DNA of 64,000 nt from JAOUEA01 sp963810915 (GCA_963810915.1 CAWEPH010000001.1:620001-684000), one strand, 5' to 3'. Shown: positions 1 to 9,043, numbered from the stretch's first letter. A program made the numbers and translations. Notes: a model not told the origin generated them from the letters alone.

Positions 1-611
1 TGGCGCGCATCGGGGCCCGTCCGGTGCGCATGGCCCCCGAGCGCCACGACCGGCTCGTCGCCTTCGTCAGCCATCTCCCGCAGGTCGCCTCGACGGCGTT
101 GATGGGACTGGCGGCCACCGAGGAGGCCGACGAGCCCGAGATCCTGCTGCTGGCCGCCGGCGGGTTCCGCGATCTCACGCGCCTCGCCTCGTCGAACCCC
201 GCGCTCTGGAGCGACATCCTGCTCGGCGAACCAGGCGCAGATCGCCGAGGCGATCGACCTCTACGTGGCGCGGCTCGCAGGCGGCTCCGCGACGAGGTGC
301 TCGCGGGCCGGGCCGACGACGTCGAACGCACCTTCGATGCCGCGAAGCGCGCGCGGCTGCGCCTGGCCGCCAAGCCGCAGGTGCGCGCGGGTGTCGCGGT
401 CCTGCAGGTGCCCGTCCCCGACCGTCCCGGGGCGCTCGCCGAGCTCACCGGAGGCCTCGCGGACGGCGCGGTCAACATCGAGGACCTCCAGATCGTGCAC
501 TCGCCGGAGGGAGGCCGCGGTACGGTGCATCTGACGGTGGCCGCCACCGCCGCGGAGGACGCGGCGCGGGTCCTGACGGCCCACGGGTTCGACCCCACCC
601 GGATCGCCTGA
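1..611 (+). CDS. tyrA: Prephenate dehydrogenase, C-terminal part with ACT domain (5' end outside window)
   Basis: The visible part begins with the conserved SHLPQ region of the all-helical dimerisation domain of TyrA and ends with an ACT-type regulatory domain (from about base 390, VPDRPGALAELT). TyrA oxidises prephenate (or arogenate) with NAD(P) in tyrosine synthesis. Between about 224 and 285 the reading frame is displaced: the sensible reading ANQAQIAEAIDLYVARL lies in the neighbouring frame, so two compensating indels are present even though the ORF stays open. The stop at 609-611 is followed 19 bases later by aroA, the usual aromatic pathway pairing. The N-terminal NAD-binding domain lies upstream of the window. 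Confidence 0.85.
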   Translation, partial: ARIGARPVRMAPERHDRLVAFVSHLPQVASTALMGLAATEEADEPEILLLAAGGFRDLTRLASSNPALWSDILLGEPGADRRGDRPLRGAARRRLRDEVLAGRADDVERTFDAAKRARLRLAAKPQVRAGVAVLQVPVPDRPGALAELTGGLADGAVNIEDLQIVHSPEGGRGTVHLTVAATAAEDAARVLTAHGFDPTRIA

Positions 612-630
612 GCGGGGCGAGGAGGAGCAC

Positions 631-2014
631 GTGCGCGTCCGCATCACCCCCGGAAGCCGCCTGCGCGGCGAGGTCGCCGTCCCCGGCGACAAGTCGATCG
701 CGCATCGATGGCTCATCCTCGCATCGAGTGCTCAGGGTCCAGCCGCTTGGTCGACCTTCCGGGTTCCCTCGACGTGCGCTCGACGGCTGCGTGCCTCTCG
801 CGCCTCACGGTCGGGGCTCGACCTGCACTCGAAGCCTGGGCTTCGAACGATCCTTCGCCTGCGGAGGGTCACGGTTCCACGTGGAACCGTGCGGATCCCG
901 ATCGGCGCCGGTGCGCCCCTTGAGGTTGAGGGTGAAGGTCGATCGGCGCTGGTCGAGCCCGCGCGTGCGCTCGACTGCGGCAACTCCGGGACGGCGATGC
1001 GCCTGCTCGCCGGCGTGGTGGCGGGCGCGCCCGTTCCGGAGCGTGCTCACGGGCGACGAGAGCCTGATCGCCCGTCCGATGGAGCGCGTGGCCGCTCCGC
1101 TCGGGCGATGGGCGCGGACGTCGCGCACGACGGACGGCCACGCGCCGCTCACGATCGACGGCGGGAGACTTCGGGGGATCGCGTACCGCACCCCCGTGCC
1201 GACCGCGCAGGTGAAGGGCGCGGTCCTGCTGGCCGGGCCTCGCGGCGCGAGGGCACGACCACCGTCGAGGAACCGGCGCCCACCCGCGATCACACGGAGC
1301 GGGCGCTGCGCGCGCTCGGCGCGCCCGTCCAGCGTGCGACGGCACCACGATCGCGGTCGAACCGTTCCAGCATCGAGGGCTTCGACGGCGCGATGCCCGG
1401 GCGACCCGTCATCGGCCGCCTTCCTGGTGGCGGCGCGCGGCGCTCACGGGCTCGGAGCTCACCCTCACGGGCGTGGGCCTCAACCCGAGCCGCACGCACT
1501 TCCTCGAGGTGATGCGCCGCATGGGGGTGCCGACCGACGGCGCGCGTCGAACGGAGGAGCTGGGAGAGCCCGTCGGCGAGATCCGAGGTCGGTGCGTGCG
1601 CCGGGATCGACGCGACGACCGTCGACAGCCGACGAGCTCCCGCTCGTGATCGACGAGGTGCCCGTCCTCGCGCTCCTGGCCGCACACGCCAGTCGGCGAC
1701 AGCGTCGGTTCCTCGACGCCGGCGAGCTCCGCGTGAAGGAGTCCGATCGGCTCGGCGCGCTCGCGCGCGGGATCCGCGCTCTGGGCGGCAACGCGGGTGC
1801 CGAAGGGGACGACCTCGTCGTCGGCGGTGGGGGATTGCGTGGCGGCGCTGCGGATGCCGAGGCGACCATCGGATGGCGATGGCGTTCGCGGTGGGGGCGT
1901 TGGCCGCGGACGAGGCCCTGCGAGATCGAGGGCATGGAGGCCGCCGACGTCTCGTTCCCGGGCTTCGTGGCGCTGCTGCGAGATCTCGGCGCGGCGATCG
2001 AGGTGCTGTCGTGA
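631..2014 (+). pseudogene. aroA: 3-phosphoshikimate 1-carboxyvinyltransferase (EPSP synthase), frame broken several times
   Basis: AroA condenses shikimate-3-phosphate with PEP in chorismate synthesis. The GTG start at 631 has a good GGAGGAG site upstream and the protein opens with the family motif GDKSIAHR. Further family blocks are found in all three frames: SLDVRSTAACL, ALDCGNSGTAMRLLAG, LTGDESLIARPMERV, TPVPTAQVKGAVLLAG, RVKESDRL and the end IEGMEAADVSFPGF. At least six shifts are needed to join them, for example an extra G near 1031 and a missing base near 1101. All catalytic blocks survive, so sequencing error is more likely than decay. The TGA overlaps the GTG of cmk (GTGA). A parS-like palindrome lies inside the gene. 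Confidence 0.88.
870..891. promoter_or_regulatory. parS-like palindrome inside aroA
   Basis: A perfect 22-base palindrome is centred between 880 and 881. Its core GTTCCACGTGGAAC (874-887) is identical to the central 14 bases of one form of the bacterial ParB-binding site parS (TGTTCCACGTGGAACA); only the outermost bases differ. parS sites are often located within coding sequences. No parA or parB gene is in the window. That ParB binds here is inference. Confidence 0.5.
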
Positions 2015-2688
2015 GCCCGCCCCGGGTCGTGACGATCGACGGCGCAGCCGGCAGCGGCAAGTCCACCCTCGCGCGCGGACTGGCGGTCGCGCTGCGGATC
2101 GCCGTACGTGAACACGGGCTTGATGTATCGCGCCCTCACCCTCGAGGCGCCTCGAGCGAGGAGTCGACCCGGACGACGGACCGGCGCTCGCGAGGCTCAC
2201 CAGCGACCTTGACGTTCGCCCTCACCGACGCCGACCCTCCCGAACTCTCGATCGAGGGTTCGCGCCCCGCGCCCCGAGCTGCGGGGCCCCGCCGTCGAGG
2301 CTCAGGTCTCGCACGTCGCCCGCCATCCCGAGGTCCGCGCCCTGATGCGCGCCGAACAACGCCGCCTGGGCGATGGCGGCGCGGTGATGGAGGGTCGCGA
2401 CATCGGCTCCGTGGTCTTCACGGACGCGCCGGTGAAGCTCTACCTGGTGGCGGATCCGGCCGAGCGGGAGCGGCGCGCCCACGACGCGCGCAGACGCGGA
2501 GGCGAGACCACGGCCGACCCGTCGCCGACGCCTTGCACGACCGCGATCGCACGGGACATGCGCGTGAACCCGTTCGAACCGGCCGACGGTGCGACCGGTG
2601 ATCGACACCACGGACCTCGATGTCGCGCAGACCCTGGAGGCCGCGCTCGACGGTCGTGCGCGCCCGGGCGCCGGAGTTGATCCCGTGA
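2011..2688 (+). pseudogene. cmk: (d)CMP kinase, frameshifted
   Basis: Cytidylate kinase phosphorylates CMP and dCMP with ATP. The GTG at 2011 overlaps the aroA stop. The P-loop is clear (TIDGAAGSGKSTLARGLA), and in another frame from about 2345 the family block GGAVMEGRDIGSVVF is followed by the lid region (ERERRAHDARR). The end, VIDTTDLDVAQTLEAAL, is in a third frame. At least three frame changes are needed. The stop falls at 2680-2688, and the TGA at 2686 would overlap the GTG of der. The aroA-cmk-der order is a tight, translationally coupled run. Confidence 0.82.
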
Positions 2689-4008
2689 CGCGCCGCGCCG
2701 CGGATCGCGGTCGATCGGTCGGCAGAACGTCGGGAAGTCGACGCTCGTGAACCGCCTGTTCGGGCGACGCGAGACGATCGCCCACGACACGCCCGGGCGT
2801 CACCCGCGACCGTGTCGAGCTCGAGGCCGCCTGGCGCGGGCAAGCGCTTCGGTCTGGTCGACACCGCCGGGTACGTGAGCGGGGCCCGCGGCGTCGAGGC
2901 GGAGGCGCGCAAGCAGGCGGAGCGCGCCATCGCCGAGGCGGACCTGATCCTGCTCGTCGTCGACGCCCCGGCGGGGATCACCGAGCAGGACGCCGCGCTC
3001 GCGCGCCGGCTGCGGCGCGCCACGGTTCCGGTGCTCCTCGTGGCCAACAAGGTGGACACGGCGGCCGACGAGGCGGATGCGGCCGAGTTCCATCGGCTCG
3101 GGCTCGGCGACCCCTTCGAGGTCTCCGCGATGCACGGGCGCGCGACGGGCGACCTCTTGGACCGCATCGTCGCGCTGCTGCCCGAGGCCCCCGCCGAGCG
3201 CGACCGTCCGCCGGCGGAGCCGCGGTTCGCGTTGGTGGGCCGACCCAACGTCGGGAAGTCGAGCCTGTTCAACCGCCTGGTGGGGGAGGAGCGCGTCGGT
3301 GGTCTTCGAGGAGGCGGGCACCACGCGCGACGCCGTGGACGCGGTCGTCGAGTGGCCGGGCGGACCCGTGCGGTTCGTCGACACCGCCGGGATGCGTCGT
3401 CAGACCAGGGTGCGCGGCGTCGAGTACTACAGCTTCGTGCGCGCCACGGAGGCCATCGCGCGCGCCGACGTGGCCGTCCTCGTGATCGACGCGTCCGAGG
3501 GGTTCACCGTCGAGGACAAGAAGATCGCCAACCGCGTGATGGATGCGGGCCGCGCGTTCCTCCTCGTCGCCAACAAGTGGGACCTCGTGGAAGAGAAGGA
3601 GAAGACGTACCGGGACCTGCACGACACGCTGAGACCCTTCGCGCGCGCGACGGCCATGCGCGTCTCGGCCCTCAACGGGCGAGGCGTGCACCGTCTCCCG
3701 CCGGTCCTGCTCGACCTCCAGACCAGATGGACGCTCAGGGTTCCGACATCGAAGGTGAACGAGGTGATCCACCAGGCTCAGCGCGAGCGCCCGACCCCGC
3801 GGGTGGCCGGGCACGCTGCACTACGCGACGCAGGTGAGCGCCGGCGCCCCCGTCGTTCGTGATCTTCGGCGGCGCCCGTGAGCCCGACGCCGGCTACCAG
3901 CGGTACCTCGAGAACCGTCTGCGTGCGACGTTCGGGCTCGAGGGCGTGCCGATCCGCCTCACGTTCCGCCCTCGGAAGCCACGGAGGCCTCGGGCGAGCT
4001 CCAGCTAG
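2685..4008 (+). pseudogene. der: GTPase Der (EngA), two GTPase domains, frameshifted
   Basis: Der is an essential ribosome-assembly GTPase with two tandem G domains and a KH-like C-terminal domain. Domain 1 shows GRQNVGKSTLVNRLFGRR, DTAGY and NKVD; domain 2 shows GRPNVGKSSLFNRLVGEE, DTAGMRRQ and NKWD; the KH-like end runs to RLTFRPRK before the TAG at 4006-4008. Breaks: two or more before 2812, an extra base near 3297 (ERSVVFEEAG is restored when it is removed), one near 3808 and one near 3851. Each of the last three is a +1 insertion. With the indels removed the protein is full length. The GTG start at 2685 is inferred from the overlap with cmk. Confidence 0.88.
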
Positions 4009-4025
4009 TCCGTACCGGACTAGCT
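4003..4025 (+). terminator. Perfect 10-bp hairpin at the end of der
   Basis: AGCTAGTCCG and its exact complement are separated by three bases (TAC). The der stop codon lies in the left arm. No T-tract follows, so this may be a weak terminator or an RNA-processing/stability element between der and the tRNA gene. Confidence 0.5.
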
Positions 4026-4055
4026 GACCGTGCACGGCCGCCGTCCCGGTACAAT
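4024..4055 (+). promoter_or_regulatory. Probable promoter of tRNA-Pro
   Basis: TACAAT at 4050-4055 is a good -10 box placed nine bases before the tRNA 5' end. A CTGACC at 4024-4029 resembles a -35 box but the spacing (20 bases) is long, so only the -10 box is convincing. Confidence 0.45.
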
Positions 4056-4064
4056 CTGCCATCA

Positions 4065-4139
4065 CGGGCCGTGGCGCAGCTTGGTTAGCGCGTCTGACTG
4101 GGGGTCAGAAGGTCGCCGGTTCGAATCCGGCCGGCCCGA
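4065..4139 (+). tRNA. tRNA-Pro (anticodon GGG)
   Basis: The cloverleaf can be folded by eye: acceptor stem CGGGCCG/CGGCCCG, D stem GCGC/GCGC, anticodon stem TCTGA/TCAGA with loop CTGGGGG (anticodon GGG at 4100-4102), and T stem GCCGG/CCGGC with loop TTCGAAT. The length is 75 bases including the discriminator A; CCA is not encoded. The gene ends three bases before the pgsA ATG. Confidence 0.96.
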
Positions 4140-4142
4140 CAG

Positions 4143-4724
4143 ATGAAGGGGACGGGGGACTCCGCACCGGGATCGTCCGCGATCCTCACCATCCCGAACA
4201 TCATCTCGTTCATCCGGATCGCGTTCATCCCCGTCTTCTTCGTCCTGATCGTCAACGATCCGACCACCTTCTGGGGACTCGTGCTGTTCGGCCTCGTTGT
4301 GGCGACCGACTGGGTCGACGGGCTGATCGCCCGGCGCACCGGGCAGGTCTCGGAGCTCGGCAAGATCCTCGACCCGGTCGCAGACCGCCTGTCGATCGCC
4401 GCCGGCCTGATCGCCTTCGTGGTGCGCGGCGTCTTCCCGCTGTGGGCCGCCGTGCTGATCCTCGCCCGCGACATCGTGGTGCTCATCGCGGGCCTCATCT
4501 TCGTCTCCGGCAAGCACCTACGGGTCGACGTCCGTTGGATCGGGAAGGTCGCCACCTTCTCGCTGATGTGCTCGATCCCCTGGATCGCCTGGGGCAACCT
4601 CGGCTACTTCCTCGCGCCCATGGTCCTGGTGGCCGGCTGGGCCTCCTATGCGGTGGGCATCGTCGAGTACTACATCGCGGCGTTCGTCTACGTCGGGGAC
4701 ATCCGCCGCGCGCTCGCCGCGTGA
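4143..4724 (+). CDS. pgsA: CDP-alcohol phosphatidyltransferase (phosphatidylglycerophosphate synthase type)
   Basis: A 193-residue integral membrane enzyme. The family signature DGx2ARx8Gx3Dx3D is present as DWVDGLIARRTGQ followed by GKILDPVADR around residues 57-83, with several hydrophobic segments on both sides. By family it transfers a phosphatidyl group from CDP-diacylglycerol to glycerol-3-phosphate (PgsA) or a related polyol. Mycobacterial pgsA2 likewise lies just upstream of the gcvH-garA region, which supports the assignment. The ATG is only three bases after the tRNA, there is no room for a Shine-Dalgarno site outside the tRNA, and no alternative start follows before the first membrane segment. 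Confidence 0.85.
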   Translation: MKGTGDSAPGSSAILTIPNIISFIRIAFIPVFFVLIVNDPTTFWGLVLFGLVVATDWVDGLIARRTGQVSELGKILDPVADRLSIAAGLIAFVVRGVFPLWAAVLILARDIVVLIAGLIFVSGKHLRVDVRWIGKVATFSLMCSIPWIAWGNLGYFLAPMVLVAGWASYAVGIVEYYIAAFVYVGDIRRALAA

Positions 4725-4815
4725 CGCGTGGCCGGGAGGCAACGTGTGTGGCGAGGGATTATCGTTCCGATCGGACGTCGCGCCGGAGGACCGGCGCCTG
4801 AGGGGGAGGACGCAC

Positions 4816-5202
4816 GTGGAGTTCCCGCAGGACCTTCGCTACACGAAGGAGCACGAATGGGCGCGCGCCGAGGGCGGCCGGGTCCGCATCGGGATCACGG
4901 ACTTCGCGCAGGACGCGCTCGGCGACGTGGTGTACGTGGACCTGCCGGAGGTGGGGGCCTCGGTCGAGGCCGACCAGCCGTTCGGGGAGGTCGAGTCGAC
5001 CAAGTCGGTCTCCGATGTGTTCAGCCCCGTGAGCGGCACGATCGTCGAGTGCAACCCGTTGATCGACGAGCGGCCCGAGCTCGTGAACGAGCAGCCCTAC
5101 GCCGACGGTTGGCTCGTGATGATCGAGCCGTTGGACCCTGCGCAGGTCGAGTCCCTGATGGACGCCGGCGGGTACCAGGCCTTCCTGAACGCCTCATCGT
5201 GA
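4816..5202 (+). CDS. gcvH: Glycine cleavage system H protein
   Basis: A 128-residue lipoyl-carrier protein that shuttles the aminomethyl intermediate between the P, T and L proteins. The lipoylation lysine is in GEVESTKSVSDVFSP (about residue 63), the EFPQDLRYTKEHEW N-terminus is typical, and the length is normal. The GTG at 4816 was chosen because AGGGGGAGGA precedes it at good distance; longer readings add no conserved sequence. gcvPA and gcvPB are 5.4 kb downstream, separated by regulatory and cell-wall genes. No gcvT of the standard type is next to it. Confidence 0.94.
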   Translation: MEFPQDLRYTKEHEWARAEGGRVRIGITDFAQDALGDVVYVDLPEVGASVEADQPFGEVESTKSVSDVFSPVSGTIVECNPLIDERPELVNEQPYADGWLVMIEPLDPAQVESLMDAGGYQAFLNASS

Positions 5203-5339
5203 GACGGCACCCCGCCTGAGCTCGTGGCTCGACCTCGTCGACCCGCGGTCGAGGGTGACGGTCGCTGACCCTCGAGGGTTCACCCTTCGTGCGGTTGAAG
5301 GTGCGGATGTGGCTGCGATAGCCTCTACTGCCTGTCCAT

Positions 5340-5361
5340 GGTCGAGGGTCCACCCTCGACC
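5340..5361. repeat. Inverted repeat (10-bp perfect arms) upstream of the FHA gene
   Basis: GGTCGAGGGT and its complement ACCCTCGACC are separated by CC. A second, looser pair of the same TCGAGGGT/ACCCTCGA arms lies about 100 bases upstream, near 5249-5275. They sit in the 200-base gap between gcvH and the FHA gene and could be a terminator for gcvH, a regulator site, or a repeat family of this genome. Confidence 0.55.
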
Positions 5362-5402
5362 TCGACGGTCGCCCCGAGCCCGACCCGAGCGAGGACCTGA
5401 CG

Positions 5403-5864
5403 GTGTTCTGTACCCGCTGTGGACATCCCAACCGCGACGACGCGCGCTTCTGCGCGGAGTGTGGGGCTCCACTGCATGAGGACGCCACGCTCTCGCTCAC
5501 GCCGGTCGAGGCGGAGGATGAAGGACACGATGAGTTCCCCTTCCCTCACGACGAACTCGAGGCGGGTCAGGCCCTCCTTCTGGTGAAGCGTGGCCCGAAC
5601 GCGGGGTCGACCTTCCTGCTGAACGAGGCCGAAACCAGCGTCGGTCGCAACACGGAGAGCGCGGTCTTCCTGGACGACATCACCGTCTCTCGCGCGCACG
5701 CGGTGTTCGAGCACCGGCCCGGCGACGGGTGGTACGTGCGCGACGTGGGCAGCCTCAACGGCACGTACGTCAACGGCGAACAGGTGGACCAGACCAAGCT
5801 GGCCTCGGGCGACGAGGTCCAGATCGGCAGATTCAAGCTGACGTTCTTCGCAGCAGGGGAGTGA
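5403..5864 (+). CDS. Zinc-ribbon plus FHA-domain protein (GarA/OdhI-like position)
   Basis: A 153-residue protein. Residues 1-23 form a zinc ribbon (CTRCGHPN...CAECG), followed by an acidic linker and then an FHA domain (about 60-150) with the canonical phosphothreonine-binding residues: GRNTES, the SRAHA block, and GSLNGTYVNG. It lies between gcvH and the FtsR-like merR, the position of mycobacterial garA, whose product regulates 2-oxoglutarate metabolism after phosphorylation by Ser/Thr kinases. GarA and OdhI carry an ETTS phosphorylation motif near the N-terminus; here the zinc ribbon occupies that place and no ETTS is seen, so the mode of control may differ. GTG start. Confidence 0.85.
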   Translation: MFCTRCGHPNRDDARFCAECGAPLHEDATLSLTPVEAEDEGHDEFPFPHDELEAGQALLLVKRGPNAGSTFLLNEAETSVGRNTESAVFLDDITVSRAHAVFEHRPGDGWYVRDVGSLNGTYVNGEQVDQTKLASGDEVQIGRFKLTFFAAGE

Positions 5865-5865
5865 G

Positions 5866-6618
5866 GTGCAGGAGATGGCCGGCACGCGCAACTACCAGTC
5901 GATCGGCGAGGTCCTCGTGTCGGTGAAGACCGAGTTCCCCGACATCACGATCTCGAAGATCCGCTTCCTGGAGGCGGAGGGCCTGATCGAGCCGGAGCGC
6001 ACGCCGTCGGGCTATCGGAAGTTCTACGTCGACGACGTCGAGCGGCTGCGATCGATCCTGCGCATGCAGCGTGACGAGTACCTGCCCCTGAAGGTCATCA
6101 AGGAGCGGCTGCTGGAGCAGGACGTCGAGGAGGCCGAGGGCGTGCCGGAGGAGGGCAGCCCGGAGGCCGAGGAGGCCGAGGCCAAGGCGGCGAAGAAGGC
6201 GACGGCCGCCGAGGAGATCGCGGAGGCCCCCACGGGCCTGCAGATGTCGATCGAGGAGATGTCCGCCGCGACCGGCGTCGACCGAGACCGCATCAAGGAG
6301 CTGGAGTCCTTCGGGATCGTGTGCGCGCACGGTCCCGATGGGGCGCGGTACTACGACGGGGACGACTACATCATCCTGTCCATCGTGAAGGACTTCTTCC
6401 GGTTCGGGATCGAGCCGCGCCACCTCACGATGTACAAGCACTTCACCGACCGAGAGGCCTCGTTCTTCGAGGCGCTCGTGGCGCCGACGCTCCGTCAGAA
6501 GAACCCGGACGCGCGGCGCGCGGCCGCGGACACCCTCGCCGATCTCTCCGCGACCTCGCGCAAGTTCAAGCAGGCGTTGCTCCGCACCACGCTGCGGGAT
6601 CACCTGCAGGGCGCGTGA
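5866..6618 (+). CDS. MerR-family regulator, FtsR-like (Rv1828 type)
   Basis: A 250-residue protein with an N-terminal MerR winged-helix domain (SIGEVLVSVKTEFPDITISK, then the SGYRKFYVDDVERL block), an alanine/glutamate-rich linker (about residues 85-115) and a C-terminal domain typical of the actinobacterial FtsR/Rv1828 group. In corynebacteria FtsR activates ftsZ and other division genes (established for that family; the target here is unknown). The GTG is two bases after the stop of the FHA gene, so the two are likely co-transcribed; an in-frame ATG three codons later is an alternative start. Confidence 0.82.
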   Translation: MQEMAGTRNYQSIGEVLVSVKTEFPDITISKIRFLEAEGLIEPERTPSGYRKFYVDDVERLRSILRMQRDEYLPLKVIKERLLEQDVEEAEGVPEEGSPEAEEAEAKAAKKATAAEEIAEAPTGLQMSIEEMSAATGVDRDRIKELESFGIVCAHGPDGARYYDGDDYIILSIVKDFFRFGIEPRHLTMYKHFTDREASFFEALVAPTLRQKNPDARRAAADTLADLSATSRKFKQALLRTTLRDHLQGA

Positions 6619-7890
6619 GCCTGCGGCACCGCCCTCGCCCGGCGGCGGCCCTCCTGGTCGCGGCCCTGGCGGCGCCCGTCCTGTTGAACGGGTTCGCCTC
6701 CGCGTCCTCGACGCCGCCGCCCACCCCGGTCCCACCTCACGGATCGCTCTCGCCGTTCCCCACGGTCCTGCACACCCCGACGCACATCGCAGAGCGCGCC
6801 CACGATCAGCGCGCCCGTGGCGGTCCTCGCCGACCTGGACACCGGCCGACTCCTCTACGCCCGGGGATCCCGATGCCAGGCGGCCCATCGCCAGCCTCAC
6901 GAAGGTGATGACGGCGCTCCTCGTCCTCGAGGCCGGACATCTGGACGACGTGGTCACGATCCCCGAGGAGGCGGTGTTCGCACCCCACGATTACGGCGCC
7001 TCGTCCACGCCTCGGACTGATCGAGGGGGAGCGGCTCACGGTCCGGGATCTCCTGTACGGCATGCTGCTCGGCTCGGCCAACGACGCCGCGGTGGCGCTC
7101 GCGATCCACGAAGCGGGCAGCACCGAGGCCTTCGTGCACCGGATGAACCGACGGGCGCGCGAGCTGGGCATGCACGCCACCGTCTTCTTCTCGCCGAACG
7201 GCCTCGACGACCGCGGCCACTCGAGCGCGCGCGACCTCGTGACCCTCACCCGCGCCGCCTACGACACGCCCGGGTTCGCGACCGATCGTGGACACCGAGG
7301 TCCGCCAGGATGCCCGGGCCCGACGGCACGCAGCGCTCGATCCAGAACCGCAACGTGATGCTCTGGCTCTACCCGGGGGCGATGGGCGCGAAGACGGGCT
7401 TCACGGCCCGCGCCGGGCTACTGCCTCGACGCCACCGCGCAGCGCGACGGGCGTCGGCTCCTCGCGATCGTGCTGGGCGCTCCGTCCGATGCGTTCTCCG
7501 ACGCGGCCGCCCTCTTGAACTACGGGTTCGAGGCCTTCGAGCACCACACGTTCATCCACCTCGGGGACCCTGCGGGGGAGGTCGCGATCCGCGGCGGGAC
7601 GGTGCCCGTCATCGCGGGCGGCGACGATCGCGGGTCTGGTGCCGGCCGACGCCGTCGCGCAGGCGCGTGACCGCATCAGCGTCGACCCGCGGGCGGCGTT
7701 CCCGCCGGCACCGGGGCAGCGGGTGGGCACCCTGCGCGTCACGCTCCCCGGACTGACGGTGGGCGCCGTGCCGCTGATGGCCGCGGAACTGCCGGCGCCG
7801 ACGCGCTCCGGCGACCACCCCTGGTGGATGAACGCCGCCGGCGCGGTGGGGCGCGCGGTGGCGCAGGCGGTCGGCGGCCTGATGCCCTGA
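6615..7890 (+). pseudogene. D-alanyl-D-alanine carboxypeptidase (peptidase S11), frameshifted
   Basis: A secreted penicillin-binding protein that trims peptidoglycan stem peptides. The GTG at 6615 overlaps the previous stop (GTGA). A signal peptide follows (AAALLVAALAAPVLLNGFASA). Catalytic motifs are spread over the frames: SLTK (nucleophile Ser and Lys) near 6893, SAN (in LLGSANDAAV) near 7072 and KTG (GAKTGFTARAG) near 7391. The C-terminal beta-domain and a terminal amphipathic helix end at 7890. At least five frame changes occur between 6800 and 7640, all in otherwise well conserved sequence, so indel errors are likely. Confidence 0.85.
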
Positions 7891-7934
7891 TGCTCCACCG
7901 TCGGGGCGCGGGACGCCTGCTAGGCTCGCCCCCG

Positions 7935-8516
7935 ATGACGGAGGTCGCCAGCGTCCTGTTCGGACGCGAGGACATCCGCCGCCGGGTGGAGACGCTCGGC
8001 CGCACGATCACCGGGGACTACGTGGGGCGCGAGCCCGTGATGATCACGGTCCTGCGCGGCGGCGCCATGTTCCTCGCGGATCTCACCCGTGCCGTCGACC
8101 TCCGGCTCGAATCACACTTCATGGCCATCAGCCGCTACGGCGGGGCCGAGGAATCGATGGGCCGGGTGCAGATCCTCCTCGACGTCGAGGTCGACATCGG
8201 CGGGCGCGACGTGCTGCTCGTGGAAGACATCGTCGATACGGGTCTCACGCTCCGCTACCTCCTGACGGTCCTGAAGGCGCGGAACCCGGCGTCGCTCGAG
8301 GTCGCGACGCTGCTGGACAAGTCGGCCCGCCGGATCGTGCCGCTCACCCCGCGCTACGTGGGCTTCGACTGCCCGGACCGGTTCGTCGTGGGCTACGGAC
8401 TCGACTTCCGCGAGCGCTATCGGAACCTCCCCGACATCCTGCAGGTCGACGACCTCCCCGCGCTCGAGGCCGATCCCGACGCCCTCGTCCCCAGGCTGTT
8501 GAACGTGTCCGCCTGA
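7935..8516 (+). CDS. hpt: Hypoxanthine phosphoribosyltransferase
   Basis: A 193-residue purine salvage enzyme transferring phosphoribose from PRPP to hypoxanthine or guanine. The PRPP-binding motif VLLVEDIVDTGLT is at about residue 95, the substrate loop MAISRYGG upstream of it, and the terminal DFRERYRNLPDI block is typical of bacterial Hpt. The ATG at 7935 was chosen because homology begins directly there; the open frame extends about 37 codons upstream into the carboxypeptidase 3' end without conserved sequence. The protein is intact, unlike its neighbours. Confidence 0.94.
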   Translation: MTEVASVLFGREDIRRRVETLGRTITGDYVGREPVMITVLRGGAMFLADLTRAVDLRLESHFMAISRYGGAEESMGRVQILLDVEVDIGGRDVLLVEDIVDTGLTLRYLLTVLKARNPASLEVATLLDKSARRIVPLTPRYVGFDCPDRFVVGYGLDFRERYRNLPDILQVDDLPALEADPDALVPRLLNVSA

Positions 8517-8568
8517 GACGACGTCCGTGGGTTGCCCGACCTGGGACCCGCGGTTACCCTCGCAGGAC

Positions 8569-9043
8569 ATGATCGAGATGGAGCTGACCGGCGTCCGCGT
8601 GGAACTCCCGACGAATCAGCCCATCGTGCTGCTGCGCGAGCGCGACGGCGAGCGGTACCTCCCGATCTGGATCGGGGCCGTCCGAGGCGGCCGCGATCGC
8701 CCTGTCGCTCCAGGGCGTCGTCACGCCGCGCCCGATGACGCACGACCTGATGAAGGTCATCCTCGAGGATCTCTCGGTGCAGGTGGAGCGGATCGTCGTC
8801 ACCGAGCTGCGCGACTCCACCTTCTTCGCCACGATCCAGCTCCAGCGCCAGGGCGAGGACCACGAGATCTCCTCACGACCCTCGGACGCGATCGCCCTCG
8901 CGGTGCGCATGTCCGTCCCCATCTTCGCGAGCGAGGACGTGCTCAATGAGGCCTCGATCCTGATCCCCGGCGACGAGGAGGAGGAGGTCGAGAAGTTCCG
9001 GGAGTTCCTCGACAACGTGAGCCCCGAGGACTTCGAGCCCTAG
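8569..9043 (+). CDS. Bifunctional nuclease family protein (DUF151), one frameshift
   Basis: Matches the BFN/DUF151 family: N-terminal MIEMELTGVRVELPTNQPIV, central RYLPIWIGA, then ALSLQGV and HDLMKVILEDL, and RPSDAIALAVR near the C-terminus; the acidic tail is also usual. Family members have nuclease activity, and Rv1829 is the mycobacterial counterpart at the same relative position, between two merR genes. An extra C near 8683 breaks the frame: removing it turns GAVRGG into the family reading GAVEAAAIALSLQG. The corrected length is about 157 residues. Confidence 0.85.
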
